Below, piece by piece: positions 17,019 through 26,631 of a stretch of 64,000 bases of DNA (the stretch's first letter is position 1; the number at the start of each line of letters is the position of its first letter). Source of the DNA: Deltaproteobacteria bacterium HGW-Deltaproteobacteria-14. GTDB lineage: Bacteria > Myxococcota_A > UBA9042 > PHBI01. The notes under the pieces were generated by a model. The model saw only the letters and a program-made list of their open reading frames with translations, was not told the origin of the DNA and searched no databases. The translations under genes were made by a program, and so were the position numbers. The stretch spans positions 1 through 64,000 of the forward strand of contig PHBI01000004.1 in NCBI GenBank assembly GCA_002841945.1, written 5' to 3'.

Positions 17019-20000
17019 TTACGGCGCGCCCTCGAGCGCCTCGATCCGGGCCAGCAGGGCGTCGATCTGCGCCTGCATCGCCTGCATTTCCCCCATCGAG
17101 CAGAAGAACCGGGTGCCCGTCGGTGGGGTCGACTGGCCATCGGCGTCGGATCCCCAACACGCGACCGTTCCATCGCTGCGCACTCCGCAGGTGTGGGCCC
17201 CGCCCGTGGTGATCGATGCGAATGGCCCGGTCTGGTCCGTTGCCGCCCCGTCGAAGTTCGCCCCCCAGCAGTCGACCGAGCCGTCGGCGCGGAGCCCGCA
17301 GGTGTGGTTGCTGCCCGCAGCGACCTGAACGAACGGTCCCGTCTGATCGGTCGCCTGGCCGTAGTTGTTGTTCCCCCAGCAGTCGACCGAGCCGTCGGCG
17401 CGGAGCCCACATGTGTGGTATTCGCCCGCGGCGACCCGAGCGAATGGCCCGGTCTGGTCCGTCGCCTGCCCATATCCGTTGTACCCCCAGCAATCGACCG
17501 CGCCGTCTGCACGGAGGCCGCAAGAGTGGTAGCCGCCCACGGCCATGTGGACGAACGGTCCGACTTGGTCCGTCGCCTCGCCACCGACGTTGTCCCCCCA
17601 GCAGTCGATCGACCCGTTGGCACGGCGACCACAAGTGTGCATGACGCCAGCGCCCAGCTGAACGAACGGCCCCGTCTGATCGGTCGCCCGGCCGTAGTCG
17701 TTGTTCCCCCAGCAGTCGATCGAGCCGTCGGCGCGGATCGCGCAGGTGTGGGCGCGGCCCGCGGCCACCTGGGTGAACGGTCCAAGCTGGTCCGCCGCCT
17801 GGCCGCTGGTATCGTCCCCCCAGCAGTCGACCGAGCCATCGATGCGGACCCCACAGGTGTGATACCTGCCCGCGGTGACCTGGATGATTCGGTTGCCGGC
17901 GAGGACCGTCTCGACCACCTCGGCGTCGGTGTACCGGGTGTGGTTGAGCGGGTTGTCGTCACCCAGCGATCCCATCTGCTCCCTCGTGTAGAAGTCCGTC
18001 GCGTGATGTCCGTCGAGGAGGTCGGCGTCGAGGCCGGAGCCCGTGCCGTCGCTGTCGTTGCGCCAGAACGTGGTGATCTCTGGCGGGGTCGCCTGACCGA
18101 CGCTGCTGTACCCCCAGCAGTCGACCGAGCCGTCGGCCCGCAACCCGCACGTGTGGAGCTCGCCGGCAGCCACTTGGACGAACGGCCCGACCTGGTCCGT
18201 CGCCTGGCCTAGAGTGTTCCGCCCCCAGCAATCGGCCGAGCCGTCGGCACGGAGCGCGCACGTATGTCCTTGGCCCGCGGCCACCTGGACGAACGGGCCG
18301 ACCTGGTCCGTCGCCTGGCCGTAGTCGTTCCAGCCCCAGCATGCGACCGCCCCCGTGGCGAGGAGCCCGCAGGTGTGGAAGTGACCCGCCGCCACCTGGG
18401 TAAACGGCCCTGCCTGGTCCATCGCCTGGCCGTGGGTGTCGGATCCCCAGCAGTGGACCGAGCCGTCGGTGCGGAGGCCGCAGTTGTGGTACTGCCCCGC
18501 AGCGACCTGCGTGAAGGGCCCGCTCTGGTCCGTCGCCTCGCCGTAGGTGTTCGTCCCCCCCCAGCAGTCGACCGAGCCGTCAGCTCGTAGCGCGCACGTG
18601 TGTACGCGGCCTGCGGCCACCTGGACGAACGGCCCGACCTGGTCCGTCGCCTGGCCGTAGGTGTCCAAACCCCAGCAGTCGACGGAGCCGTCGGTCCGAA
18701 GGCCGCAGGTGTGGGCGTACCCCGTGGTGACCTGGCTGAACGGTCCAGGCTGGTCGGCGGCTTGGCCGGAGGCGTCCCAGCCCCAGCAGTCGACTGAGCC
18801 GTCGGCGCGGACGCCACAGTTGTGATACACGCCCGCAGCCAGCTGGGTGAAGCCGTTGATGACCACGCCCCTGAGGACCGCGGCGGTCGCCTCGGCGTCC
18901 GTGTACCGGGTGTGGTTCAGGGGGTTTCCGTCGTCCAGCCCGCCCATCGCCACCACAGCCTGCGCGTCCGTATAGCTCCCGACGTCGTCGCCGTCGGCGA
19001 GGTCGGCGGGGACGTCGATCAGGTCGGCCCACGACACGGCCGTGAGGTAGCCGCTGTTGTCGATCTGCTCCTGCATCGCCTGCATCTGGTCCGTCGTGCA
19101 GAACTCCGAGGCGTCGTGGCCGTCGACCCTGTCGGCGTCGAGGCCGGAGCCGGAGCCGTCGGTGTCGTTGCGCCAGAACCTGGCGATCTCGGGCGCCGTC
19201 GACTGATTGTTGTTGTCGGATCCCCAGCACTCGACCGTTCCGTCACTCGCGAGCCCGCACGTGTGCTGATAGCCCGCGGCGACCTGGATGAAAGGCCCGG
19301 CCTGATCGGTCGCTCGGCCGAAGATATTGGGGCCCCAGCAGTCGACGGAGCCGTCCGCACGGAGCCCGCAGTTGTGATACCAGCCGGTGGTCAGCTGGAC
19401 GAACGGCCCAACCTGGTCCGTCGCCTGCCCCTCGCCGTCGTTCCCCCAGCAGTCGACCGAGCCGTCGGCCCGCAACCCGCACGTGTGGTAGATGCCCGCG
19501 CTGAGCTGGGTGAACGGCCCGCTCTGGTCCGTCGCTTCTCCGTAGGTGTTGGCGCCCCCCCAGCAGTCGGCCGAGCCGTTGGCACGTAGCGCGCATGTGT
19601 GCCCGTAGCCCGCGGCGAAAGCGGTGTAGGGCCCCGCCTTGTGCAAGGTTTGAGCTGGGTTGTTCCACCAACAGTCGACTGAGCTGTCGGCGCGGAGCCC
19701 GCAGGTGTAGTTGCCGCCCGCGACGATGTCGGTAAACGGACCGGCCTGGTCCCTCGCCGGACCGTCGTTGTTCTGCCCCCAGCAATCGACCGAGCCGTCG
19801 GCCCGGAGCCCGCAGCTGTGGTACTGGCCCGCAGCGACCTGGGAGAAAGGCCCGGCCTGGTCGGTCGCCTGGCCGTTGCTGTTGCTCCCCCAGCAGTCGA
19901 TCGAGCCGTCGGCGAGGAGCCCGCAGCTGTGGTAGTAGCCCGCAGCCACCTGGGCGAAGCCGTTGCCCCCGAGGATCGCACCGAGCGCGTCGGCGTCGCT

Positions 20001-22613
20001 GTACCGCGTGTGGTTCAGGGGGTTTCCGTCGTCCCCCCCCCCCATCGCGGCCACGGCCTGCGCGTCCGTGTAGCTCGCGACGTCGTCGCCGTCGGCCAGG
20101 TCGGCGGGGACGTCGATCAGGTCGGCCCACGACACGGCCGTGAGGTAGCCGTTGTTGTCCACGTAGGCGTCGACCTCGGCCTCGGTGAGCTGGGTGTCGT
20201 CGTCTACGCCGTCGGCGAAGCCCACCGGGATCCCGGGCAGGGTCAGCCAGCTCTGAAGCTCGTTGTTGGGATCGTTGTCCGCGTCGTCCACGTCGTCGGT
20301 CCCGTCGGCAAAGCCGGCCGGCACAGCGGCGATGTCGGCCCACGACACCGCGGTGAAGAAGCCGTTATTTGCGACGAAGGCGTCCACCTGCGCCTCGGTG
20401 AGCTGGGTGTCGTCATCGCCGTCGGCGAGGTCGGCGGGGACGCCTGTCAGGTCGCTCCAGGCGCCGCTGAAGTGCGGCCCGATGGCGTCGATCGCGCCCT
20501 GCAGGGCTGCGTCTCCGGCCTCGCGGGCGGCGGTCTCGGCGGCGAGGCCGCCGGCGGTGCTGAAGTCGCTCGCGTGGTAGCCGTCGAGCAGATCGGCGTC
20601 GAGGCCGGACCCGGCGCCGTCGTTGGTGGAGTGCCAGAAGGTGACGGGAGGCCCGACCTCCGGGGCCGTCGCTTGGCCGTAGTAGTTGTACCCCCAGCAG
20701 GCGACGGTGCCGTCGTCGCGGAGCGCGCAGCTGTGCCACTGGCCCGCCGCGATCTGGGTGAAGGACCCCGCCGGCGGGCTCGCCTCGCCGTAGTCGCTGG
20801 TCCCCCAGCAGGCGACCGTGCCGTCTACGCGGACGCCGCAGGTGTGGTAGCGGCCCGCTGCGACCTGGGTGAAGGACCCGGTCGGCGGGGTCGCCTGGCC
20901 GCGGTTGTTGTCCCCCCAGCAGGCGACCGTGGCGTCATCGCGGACGCCGCAGGTGTGGAAGGAGCCCGCGCCGACCTGGGTGAAGGCGCCGGGCGGCGGG
21001 GTCGCCTCGCCGGAGAAGTTGTACCCCCAGCAGGCGACCGTGTGGTCTTCGCGGACGCCGCAGGTGTGGTATTGGCCAGATGTGACCTGGGTGAAGGACC
21101 CGGTCGGCGGGCTCGACTGGTCGTAGGTGTTCTGCCCCCAGCACGCGACCGGGCCTTCCTGGCGGACGCCGCAGCCGTGGTAGTAGCCGGCGGTGACCTG
21201 GGTGAAGGACCCGGGCGGCGGGCTCGACTGGCCGTAGCCGTCGTCCCCCCAGCAGGCGACCGTGCCGTCTTCGCGGACGCCGCAGCTGTGAGTCCCGCCC
21301 CCCGCGACCTGGGTGAAGGACCCGGTCGGCGGGCTCGACTGGCCGTAGTTGTCGAACCCCCAACACGCGACCGTGCCATCGCCGCGGACTCCGCAGGTGT
21401 GCATGCGGTACGCCGCGATCTGGGTGAAGCCTCTGGGGATGCCGGCGAGAACGGCAGCGAGCGCGTCTGCGTCGGTGTAGAGGGTGTCGGCGTCCGCCCC
21501 ACAGACCCACGCCGCCCCGTCCCACTTCGCGACCTCGCCGCTCGCGCAGCTCAGACCGCCCAGCGCGTCCGTGTCCGCTTCGCAAACGACCTCGCCGGTG
21601 GCGGCGATGGTTCGAATCGACGACCCCTCGGCGCAGGTCCCGGTGACCCGCAGCTGGTAGCCGTTGTTGGCCACGAAGGCGTCGACCTCGGCCTCGGTGA
21701 GCTGGGTGTCGTCGTCGCCGTCCGCGAGATCCGCGGGGACGCCGCTCAGGTCGCTCCACGCGCCGCTGAAGTGCGGACCGATGGCGCCGACGGCGTCCTG
21801 CAGGGCTGCGTCCGCGGCCTCGCGTGCGGCGGTCTCGGCGTCCAGCCCGACCTCCAGGGCGTCGAGCTCGTCTTGGACGAGGGCGTACACCTCGGGGATG
21901 ATCGAGTCGAGGGGATGCGCGGTGATCCGCCGCTGGACCGCGGTCGCCTCGAAGGCGGCGCAGCCGGGGTCGGCGAGATCGCAGAACTCGCAGCGCTCGC
22001 TCGCAGGCGGGATCGAGCCATCACAGCTCCCGAAGTTCTCCACGAGCCCCTCGGCCTCCACGGCGATGACCATGAGGTCGTGCGACGTGTCCCCCGGGCA
22101 GAGGTTCTGGTCGCCCGAGGTGCGGAACGTCCCCTTCTCGCCGTCGATGTCGAACTTCGACGTCTTCGGGAACTGCCCGTTGGCGTAGTCGCTCGCCGAT
22201 CGCGTCTCCGCGGTCCCGGTCAGGACGTTCTCGACCGTGATGGACAGGATGACGGCGGCCGGCACGTCGGCGTCGTGCTCCTCGCACGTGTCGAGGGTGA
22301 CGAAGAGCTCCCCGTACCCATCGAGGAAACCGGCGAGGAGCGCGGCGTCGAAGGTCAGGGCGAGGTTCGCCTGGCACGCGACGTTGGCCGTCCGCAGCGT
22401 CTCCTCCCGGTGGACGATCGCCCCCGTGACGTCGGTGACCGTCACGCGTCCCCAGGCCGGACCCCAGTCCCCACTGCCCGAGAAGCAGCCGTCGAGGTCC
22501 AGGGTCACGCGGCCGTTCGCGACAGCCGGCGGGGAGAACCCCAGAATCATCACGAGTGGTAATGCCAACGCCCAACCGAAGTGGGCTCGCAGTCTCAGCT
22601 GTCCCCCTGACAT
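17019..22613 (-). CDS. Giant exported RCC1-repeat protein, four seven-bladed propellers
   Basis: The product has 1864 residues. I start it at the ATG at 22613 (GGAGG upstream) because a signal peptide follows (ALALPLVMILGFSPPAVANG); 51 in-frame codons upstream lack one. The first 350 residues are a Cys-containing beta domain. Then come 28 RCC1-type units of about 36-37 residues, each centred on a motif like HTCGLRADGSVDCWG, grouped in four blocks of exactly seven. Block positions are roughly 21430-20650, 19960-19190, 18860-18085 and 17890-17110. Blocks 1-3 each end in a segment like GSGLDADLLDG, and blocks are joined by repeats such as LTEAEVDAFVANNG. The C-terminus is a short coiled coil (MGEMQAMQAQIDALL). 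Two Cys per blade suggest disulfide-stabilised propellers outside the cytoplasm. The ligand is unknown; adhesion is plausible. Confidence 0.85.
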   Translation of the reverse strand: MSGGQLRLRAHFGWALALPLVMILGFSPPAVANGRVTLDLDGCFSGSGDWGPAWGRVTVTDVTGAIVHREETLRTANVACQANLALTFDAALLAGFLDGYGELFVTLDTCEEHDADVPAAVILSITVENVLTGTAETRSASDYANGQFPKTSKFDIDGEKGTFRTSGDQNLCPGDTSHDLMVIAVEAEGLVENFGSCDGSIPPASERCEFCDLADPGCAAFEATAVQRRITAHPLDSIIPEVYALVQDELDALEVGLDAETAAREAADAALQDAVGAIGPHFSGAWSDLSGVPADLADGDDDTQLTEAEVDAFVANNGYQLRVTGTCAEGSSIRTIAATGEVVCEADTDALGGLSCASGEVAKWDGAAWVCGADADTLYTDADALAAVLAGIPRGFTQIAAYRMHTCGVRGDGTVACWGFDNYGQSSPPTGSFTQVAGGGTHSCGVREDGTVACWGDDGYGQSSPPPGSFTQVTAGYYHGCGVRQEGPVACWGQNTYDQSSPPTGSFTQVTSGQYHTCGVREDHTVACWGYNFSGEATPPPGAFTQVGAGSFHTCGVRDDATVACWGDNNRGQATPPTGSFTQVAAGRYHTCGVRVDGTVACWGTSDYGEASPPAGSFTQIAAGQWHSCALRDDGTVACWGYNYYGQATAPEVGPPVTFWHSTNDGAGSGLDADLLDGYHASDFSTAGGLAAETAAREAGDAALQGAIDAIGPHFSGAWSDLTGVPADLADGDDDTQLTEAQVDAFVANNGFFTAVSWADIAAVPAGFADGTDDVDDADNDPNNELQSWLTLPGIPVGFADGVDDDTQLTEAEVDAYVDNNGYLTAVSWADLIDVPADLADGDDVASYTDAQAVAAMGGGDDGNPLNHTRYSDADALGAILGGNGFAQVAAGYYHSCGLLADGSIDCWGSNSNGQATDQAGPFSQVAAGQYHSCGLRADGSVDCWGQNNDGPARDQAGPFTDIVAGGNYTCGLRADSSVDCWWNNPAQTLHKAGPYTAFAAGYGHTCALRANGSADCWGGANTYGEATDQSGPFTQLSAGIYHTCGLRADGSVDCWGNDGEGQATDQVGPFVQLTTGWYHNCGLRADGSVDCWGPNIFGRATDQAGPFIQVAAGYQHTCGLASDGTVECWGSDNNNQSTAPEIARFWRNDTDGSGSGLDADRVDGHDASEFCTTDQMQAMQEQIDNSGYLTAVSWADLIDVPADLADGDDVGSYTDAQAVVAMGGLDDGNPLNHTRYTDAEATAAVLRGVVINGFTQLAAGVYHNCGVRADGSVDCWGWDASGQAADQPGPFSQVTTGYAHTCGLRTDGSVDCWGLDTYGQATDQVGPFVQVAAGRVHTCALRADGSVDCWGGTNTYGEATDQSGPFTQVAAGQYHNCGLRTDGSVHCWGSDTHGQAMDQAGPFTQVAAGHFHTCGLLATGAVACWGWNDYGQATDQVGPFVQVAAGQGHTCALRADGSADCWGRNTLGQATDQVGPFVQVAAGELHTCGLRADGSVDCWGYSSVGQATPPEITTFWRNDSDGTGSGLDADLLDGHHATDFYTREQMGSLGDDNPLNHTRYTDAEVVETVLAGNRIIQVTAGRYHTCGVRIDGSVDCWGDDTSGQAADQLGPFTQVAAGRAHTCAIRADGSIDCWGNNDYGRATDQTGPFVQLGAGVMHTCGRRANGSIDCWGDNVGGEATDQVGPFVHMAVGGYHSCGLRADGAVDCWGYNGYGQATDQTGPFARVAAGEYHTCGLRADGSVDCWGNNNYGQATDQTGPFVQVAAGSNHTCGLRADGSVDCWGANFDGAATDQTGPFASITTGGAHTCGVRSDGTVACWGSDADGQSTPPTGTRFFCSMGEMQAMQAQIDALLARIEALEGAP

Positions 22614-23118
22614 CTCGACCTCCGGCGCATCGCGCCGAGACGCACGACGGCGGGGCCAGGACTCGGAGCGAGTCGCGACCGCGGCGGTCGGCCCGGGGGC
22701 GGAACGGGCGGACAAGGCGCCCCACAGGGCTACCTCCCACCTCCGCGACCCAGCTCTGAGCCGCACCTACCTCGGACAGTCTCGACGAGTATGTGGCGAC
22801 GGTAGCGCCTAACAGCTATCGCCTCAATCGATCAAAACTATCAAATTTCTCCAGGGGTTCGCACTCGCGCGACGCAGCATTGCGATAATCGCAACATTGC
22901 AAGGATCGATGTGACGCCGATTTCACACATCGATTGGTCACTGGACTCGATCTCGACGTCGCAGCGCTGATCGAAAACGGCGGCGAATTCGACCATCGGG
23001 CCGGTCGGTTGCGCGTCGCGAAACGCAAGCCGCGGGCCCCACCAGAAGCGGGGGCGGTCGCGTCCCTGCCCGCCGCCCGATCTCGCGCCGGGGCGGCGTC
23101 GGCGCCGAGTGACCCCGG
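22614..23118. other. Intergenic region upstream of the RCC1 gene, no gene
   Basis: These 505 bases contain no credible frame. The middle (about 22800-22990) is clearly AT-richer than the surroundings and holds palindromes (next entry), as expected of a promoter for the leftward RCC1 gene. Confidence 0.5.
22880..22934 (-). promoter_or_regulatory. Candidate operator cluster upstream of the RCC1 gene
   Basis: TTGCGATAATCGCAA (22880-22894) is a perfect 7+1+7 palindrome. It runs into GCAACATTGC (22891-22900), a 10-mer also found upstream of the fibrinogen-domain gene at 25716-25725. A second inverted repeat, ATCGATGTG (22905-22913) with CACATCGAT (22926-22934), lies beside it. The arrangement suggests a multi-site operator. 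The binding protein is unknown. Confidence 0.45.
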
Positions 23119-25617
23119 TCAGCGCACGAAGATCGTCACGGCGTGGCCGGACCACTGGCTGATGCCGTCGCCCGCGATGTCGAGGTCGCCGGTGGCGTAG
23201 GAGGCGTCGGGCGGGTTCACGCCGCCGATGCCGGTGTCCCAGGACGGCGATTGTACCGCGAAGCGCGTGTCGCCGACGCTGTGGTGCAGGTTCACGCCGA
23301 GCTGATTCGCGGGGATCGTGTACGCCGCGCCCCCGCTCGGGTTGAACGGCTGGGTGCAGCCGGTGTTCTTGAAGGCCACGGCCAGGCGGTTGGCCGCCGG
23401 GATGCCGCTGCAGGCGTCATCCAGGCAGTCGCCGCTGGCGACGCTGCCCAGAAAGGCCGGCAGGGTCACGCCGCCGAGGACGGCGTCGGTCTGCATGAGG
23501 CGCTTGTCCGAGCCGCAGAGCGCGGTGGCGTCGTAGAACAGGAGCGCGTCTCCCGAGACCGTCGCGTAGGTCGAAAACACCGCGTCGGACAGGGTCGTGG
23601 GGCTCAGGTCCGCGCTGCTCCCGAGGGTGGTGAAGCCGGTCCAGTCGGAGTACTCGAAGTTGTAGCCGTCGGGGCCGTAGACCCGGGCGACCATCGTCCA
23701 GCCGCCCGAGGCCGCCGACATCAGGCAGTAGGCGTCGAAGGCCGCCGCGCCGGTGTTCGGGCCGTCGGGGTCGATGGCGTACACCCCGTCGCTCGCGGCG
23801 GTGGCGCCGTAGACGTCGGCGCAGCTGGCGAGGGGGCAGTCGACCTGGCCGGCGGTGCAGAGCGTGCTGTCGCGCACCCACAGCCACTTGTCGGCGGTGT
23901 TGACGCCGCCGCCGTTGGCGCACAGGTCGTCGCCCTGCACGGCGGTGTAGCCGTTGTAGACCCACTGGGACGTCGTCCCGTTCGAGCCGCCGGAGGAGCG
24001 GCAGTAGTTCTTCTCCCAGTTGCTCAGCCCGGACTGGGTGTTGAGGCTGACGCCGGTGGGGTCGAAGTAGGCGCCCCAGTCGGTGAGGTCGAGGCTGCAG
24101 CGCACGCTCGTGTAGTTCGTCGCCGTCGACCAGGTGCTCGGGGACGAGAGTTCGTAGAACGTGTCGCAGGCCGCGTTGCGGGTGTGGGAGAGGCCCGACT
24201 GGACGAGGTAGGTGGCGCTGCCGAAGGCCGCGATGGTGGCGTCGGACAGGCGCTGGTTGGAGGTCCCGTCGGGGGTCACCGGGGTCGCGCCGACGGCGAG
24301 CCCGTCGGACGCCATCTGGCTGACGCCGTCGCTGTAGTAGTGGCCGACGAGGGTCCAGCCGCCGCGGGGCAGGCTCATGCCGCACCACGCCTCGAAGGCG
24401 GCGGCGCCGGTGTTCGGCCCGTCGGGGTCGATGGCGTAGAAGTCATCGGTGGTGCCGACGCCGGCGGCGTAGAGGGTCGCGCAGCTCTTCCACCCGCAGT
24501 CGGTCTGGCCGGCGGTGCACAGGGCGAGCGGGTCGGGCTGGGTGGTCGGCGCGGTGGGGCCGAAGGCGGCGGCGAAGACCTCGGTGCCGTCGAGGTCGGT
24601 GTAGGCGGTGGCGACGCCGTCGTGGGGGGCGGCGCCGTTGACCGGGTGGGTGGTGCAGGTCAGCGCCGCGGTGGTGGGCGCGGTGACGTCGACGTCCCAG
24701 GTGATGTAGGGCCAGCTGGTGCCCGCGGGGCTGACGCCGCCGACCAGCTCGTCAGGGGAGGCGGTGGCGCTGGTGGTGACGGTGCAGCCGGCGGCCGTGG
24801 GGTTGAGGCCGAGCAGCACGTTCCAGTAGCGCTTGTTGAAGCCGAGCTGCTCGGTGCCTTGGTAGACGGCCGCGCCGAAGAGCGGCGCCGTGCCCGTCGA
24901 GGTGACGCCGGCGCCCTCGGTGAGGTTGCCGGGGCCGGCGGCGGGGTCGACGGTGGCGGTGCCGGCGGCGCAGGTCACGACGACCGGGTCGCGGTAGAGC
25001 CAGGTCGCGCCGTCATCGGCGGTGTCGGCGGTGCAGGCGAGGCCGAGGACGACGGTGCGCGCGCGGGCGCCGTCGCCGTCGTGCAGCAGCAGCAGCGGGG
25101 CGCCGTCCTGGTCGACGCAGTCGAGCTTGGCCGAGCAGAAGACGTTCGAGAAGGCGACCGCGATGTCGAAGAAACCCTGGTTGGCCTGGCGCGCGAGGGT
25201 CAGGTCGAAGGTGACCGGGACGTCGGCGTTGGGGAGGCAGACCGCCGAGCGGGAGAGCTCGCCGGGGTTGTCGTAGCTCGACGCGGGGATCTCGGTGGCG
25301 CCACCGGCGCCGGCGTAGAGACCGGTCAGGGTCAGATAGACCTTGTTCGGGTTCGCGTCGTCGCTGGCGTCGCAGGTGCCGACGTAGCTCGCCGATCCGT
25401 CGCCGCCGCCGTAGCCGAGGGAGTCGATGGAGCGCGCGAAGACGACCTGGTTCGAGGCGTTGCGGACCTCGAGATCGTAGGTCGCGTTGGTGATCCCGGG
25501 GTAGCTCAGCGGCGCCACGGTGATCGTGAGCGACGACGACGGCGCGCCGACGTCCGCGGCGCAGGCGCCGAGTACGGCGAGCGCTGACAGCGCGGGAATG
25601 AGACGACGTCGCGTCAT
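23119..25617 (-). CDS. Lipoprotein with two fibrinogen-like C-terminal domains
   Basis: This 832-residue secreted lipoprotein has a signal peptide and lipobox (AVLGAC, Cys19). Residues about 25-360 are a beta-rich domain shared with the product at 26632 (compare DLEVRNASNQ, GSASYVGTCD, QGFFDIAVAFSNVFCSAKLDC). Two fibrinogen-related domains follow (about 370-610 and 610-832), each opened by a segment like CTAGQxDC and AIDPDGPNTGAAAF, with the hallmark GGWTLVGHYY and GGWTMVARVY. In animals such domains bind carbohydrate or acetyl groups; here surface adhesion or prey recognition is inferred. The ATG at 25617 has a GGAG site. Its upstream region shares a motif with that of the RCC1 gene. Confidence 0.82.
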   Translation of the reverse strand: MTRRRLIPALSALAVLGACAADVGAPSSSLTITVAPLSYPGITNATYDLEVRNASNQVVFARSIDSLGYGGGDGSASYVGTCDASDDANPNKVYLTLTGLYAGAGGATEIPASSYDNPGELSRSAVCLPNADVPVTFDLTLARQANQGFFDIAVAFSNVFCSAKLDCVDQDGAPLLLLHDGDGARARTVVLGLACTADTADDGATWLYRDPVVVTCAAGTATVDPAAGPGNLTEGAGVTSTGTAPLFGAAVYQGTEQLGFNKRYWNVLLGLNPTAAGCTVTTSATASPDELVGGVSPAGTSWPYITWDVDVTAPTTAALTCTTHPVNGAAPHDGVATAYTDLDGTEVFAAAFGPTAPTTQPDPLALCTAGQTDCGWKSCATLYAAGVGTTDDFYAIDPDGPNTGAAAFEAWCGMSLPRGGWTLVGHYYSDGVSQMASDGLAVGATPVTPDGTSNQRLSDATIAAFGSATYLVQSGLSHTRNAACDTFYELSSPSTWSTATNYTSVRCSLDLTDWGAYFDPTGVSLNTQSGLSNWEKNYCRSSGGSNGTTSQWVYNGYTAVQGDDLCANGGGVNTADKWLWVRDSTLCTAGQVDCPLASCADVYGATAASDGVYAIDPDGPNTGAAAFDAYCLMSAASGGWTMVARVYGPDGYNFEYSDWTGFTTLGSSADLSPTTLSDAVFSTYATVSGDALLFYDATALCGSDKRLMQTDAVLGGVTLPAFLGSVASGDCLDDACSGIPAANRLAVAFKNTGCTQPFNPSGGAAYTIPANQLGVNLHHSVGDTRFAVQSPSWDTGIGGVNPPDASYATGDLDIAGDGISQWSGHAVTIFVR

Positions 25618-26001
25618 GGCTGGCTCCGCAATGTCCTGGGGAACGCAAAGCCGATCCGGCTCCGCGCCAGGTCATCTTAGGCGCCCCCTATGTGCATCGC
25701 AACATCGCGTTTTCTGCAACATTGCGAGGCCCACGCCCCGCCCGCCTCTGTGCGCCGATAAAGGTCTCGAGCCCGGTCGCGACCTTCGAGCGCGGATCGA
25801 GCGGCCGGGGACGAGCACCATCGGCGCGGCGGTCTGCGCAAACGCAAGAGTGCTCGGCGTGGGAGGACGCCGCGGGCCTGATCGGAGCGAGCCCGCTGCT
25901 CGCCAGAGAATGAGCGCGACGCCACCGGGCTCGCCGCCGTTTTGCTGCGACGCGGGGCTCCTTCGTCGCCGACCGCGCCACGACGTGTCAGGGTGAGGCC
26001 C
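25618..26001. other. Divergent intergenic region, no gene
   Basis: These 384 bases lie between the leftward fibrinogen-domain gene and the rightward acetyltransferase gene. There is no coding character. The motif block at 25696-25728 is described separately. Confidence 0.5.
25696..25728 (-). promoter_or_regulatory. Candidate operator shared with the RCC1 promoter
   Basis: ATCGCAACAT (25696-25705) and GCAACATTGC (25716-25725) both occur exactly in the region upstream of the RCC1 gene (22888-22897 and 22891-22900). Here they are separated; there they overlap. Their repetition upstream of two secreted surface-type genes suggests one regulator. It sits about 80-110 bases upstream of the start codon. 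Confidence 0.45.
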
Positions 26002-26595
26002 ATGTCACGCGAGCTACGACATCCGCCGACGATCGCGCTCGAGGGGGCTCGCTTGCGCCCGCTGCGGGTGGCGGACGCCGCCCCCTTCTACGCCTACCTG
26101 CGCGATCCCCGCGTCACCGATCGAACCAGCTATCCCGACGTAACGCTGCCCCTGGTCGAGGCCATCATCGAGCGGTCTCTCAGCCGCTGGGCCGCGGGCG
26201 AGCCGTCCAAGTGGGGGATCGCCCTGGGCGCCGACGATCAGCTCGTCGGCACCTGCGGGTTCAACGACTGGTCGCAGGTGCACCGCTGGGCCGAGCTGGG
26301 CTGCGACCTGGCGCGCGCGCACTGGGGCACGGGGCTCATGCGTCGCGCCGTGGCCGCGGCGCTCGCGTGGGCCTTCCAAGGAGACCAGATCGATCGGGTC
26401 CACGCCTTCGCCCGGGTCGACAACGCACCCTCGGCGCGCCTGCTCGCGCACAGTGGGTTCCTACGCGAGGGCTGCCTGCGGAGCTTTCGCATGTGCCGCG
26501 GGCGACCCCACGACTTCGACCTCTACGCTCTGCTGCGCTCGGACTGGGCGGCTGCGCGCCTTGTCACCGGAGCGCGCGCCGGCGACGACGGTTGA
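26002..26595 (+). CDS. GNAT acetyltransferase (RimJ/RimL-like)
   Basis: This 197-residue cytoplasmic enzyme starts at the ATG at 26002 (MSRELRHPP), which has a GTGAGG upstream and matches the family start. The fold is read from LRPLRVADAAPFYAYLRDPRV, GTCGFNDWSQVHRWAELGCDL, HWGTGLMRRAVAAALAWAF (acetyl-CoA loop) and RVDNAPSARLLAHSGFLREG, the usual RimJ/RimL series. Such enzymes acetylate protein N-termini or small molecules from acetyl-CoA; the substrate cannot be told. It stands alone between the two fibrinogen-domain genes, transcribed opposite to both. Confidence 0.88.
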   Translation: MSRELRHPPTIALEGARLRPLRVADAAPFYAYLRDPRVTDRTSYPDVTLPLVEAIIERSLSRWAAGEPSKWGIALGADDQLVGTCGFNDWSQVHRWAELGCDLARAHWGTGLMRRAVAAALAWAFQGDQIDRVHAFARVDNAPSARLLAHSGFLREGCLRSFRMCRGRPHDFDLYALLRSDWAAARLVTGARAGDDG

Positions 26596-26631
26596 TCGCA
26601 CGCGGCGAGGCCGGACCGATACGACGCCGAG

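Noticed and set aside
21600-21625. T-loop-like GGTTCGAATC suggesting a tRNA
   Set aside because: It lies inside the RCC1 reading frame and no cloverleaf arms can be formed around it.
17193-22562. Long rightward frames opposite the RCC1 gene
   Set aside because: Their apparent repeats only mirror the RCC1 repeats of the true gene, and they have no export signal or ribosome site.
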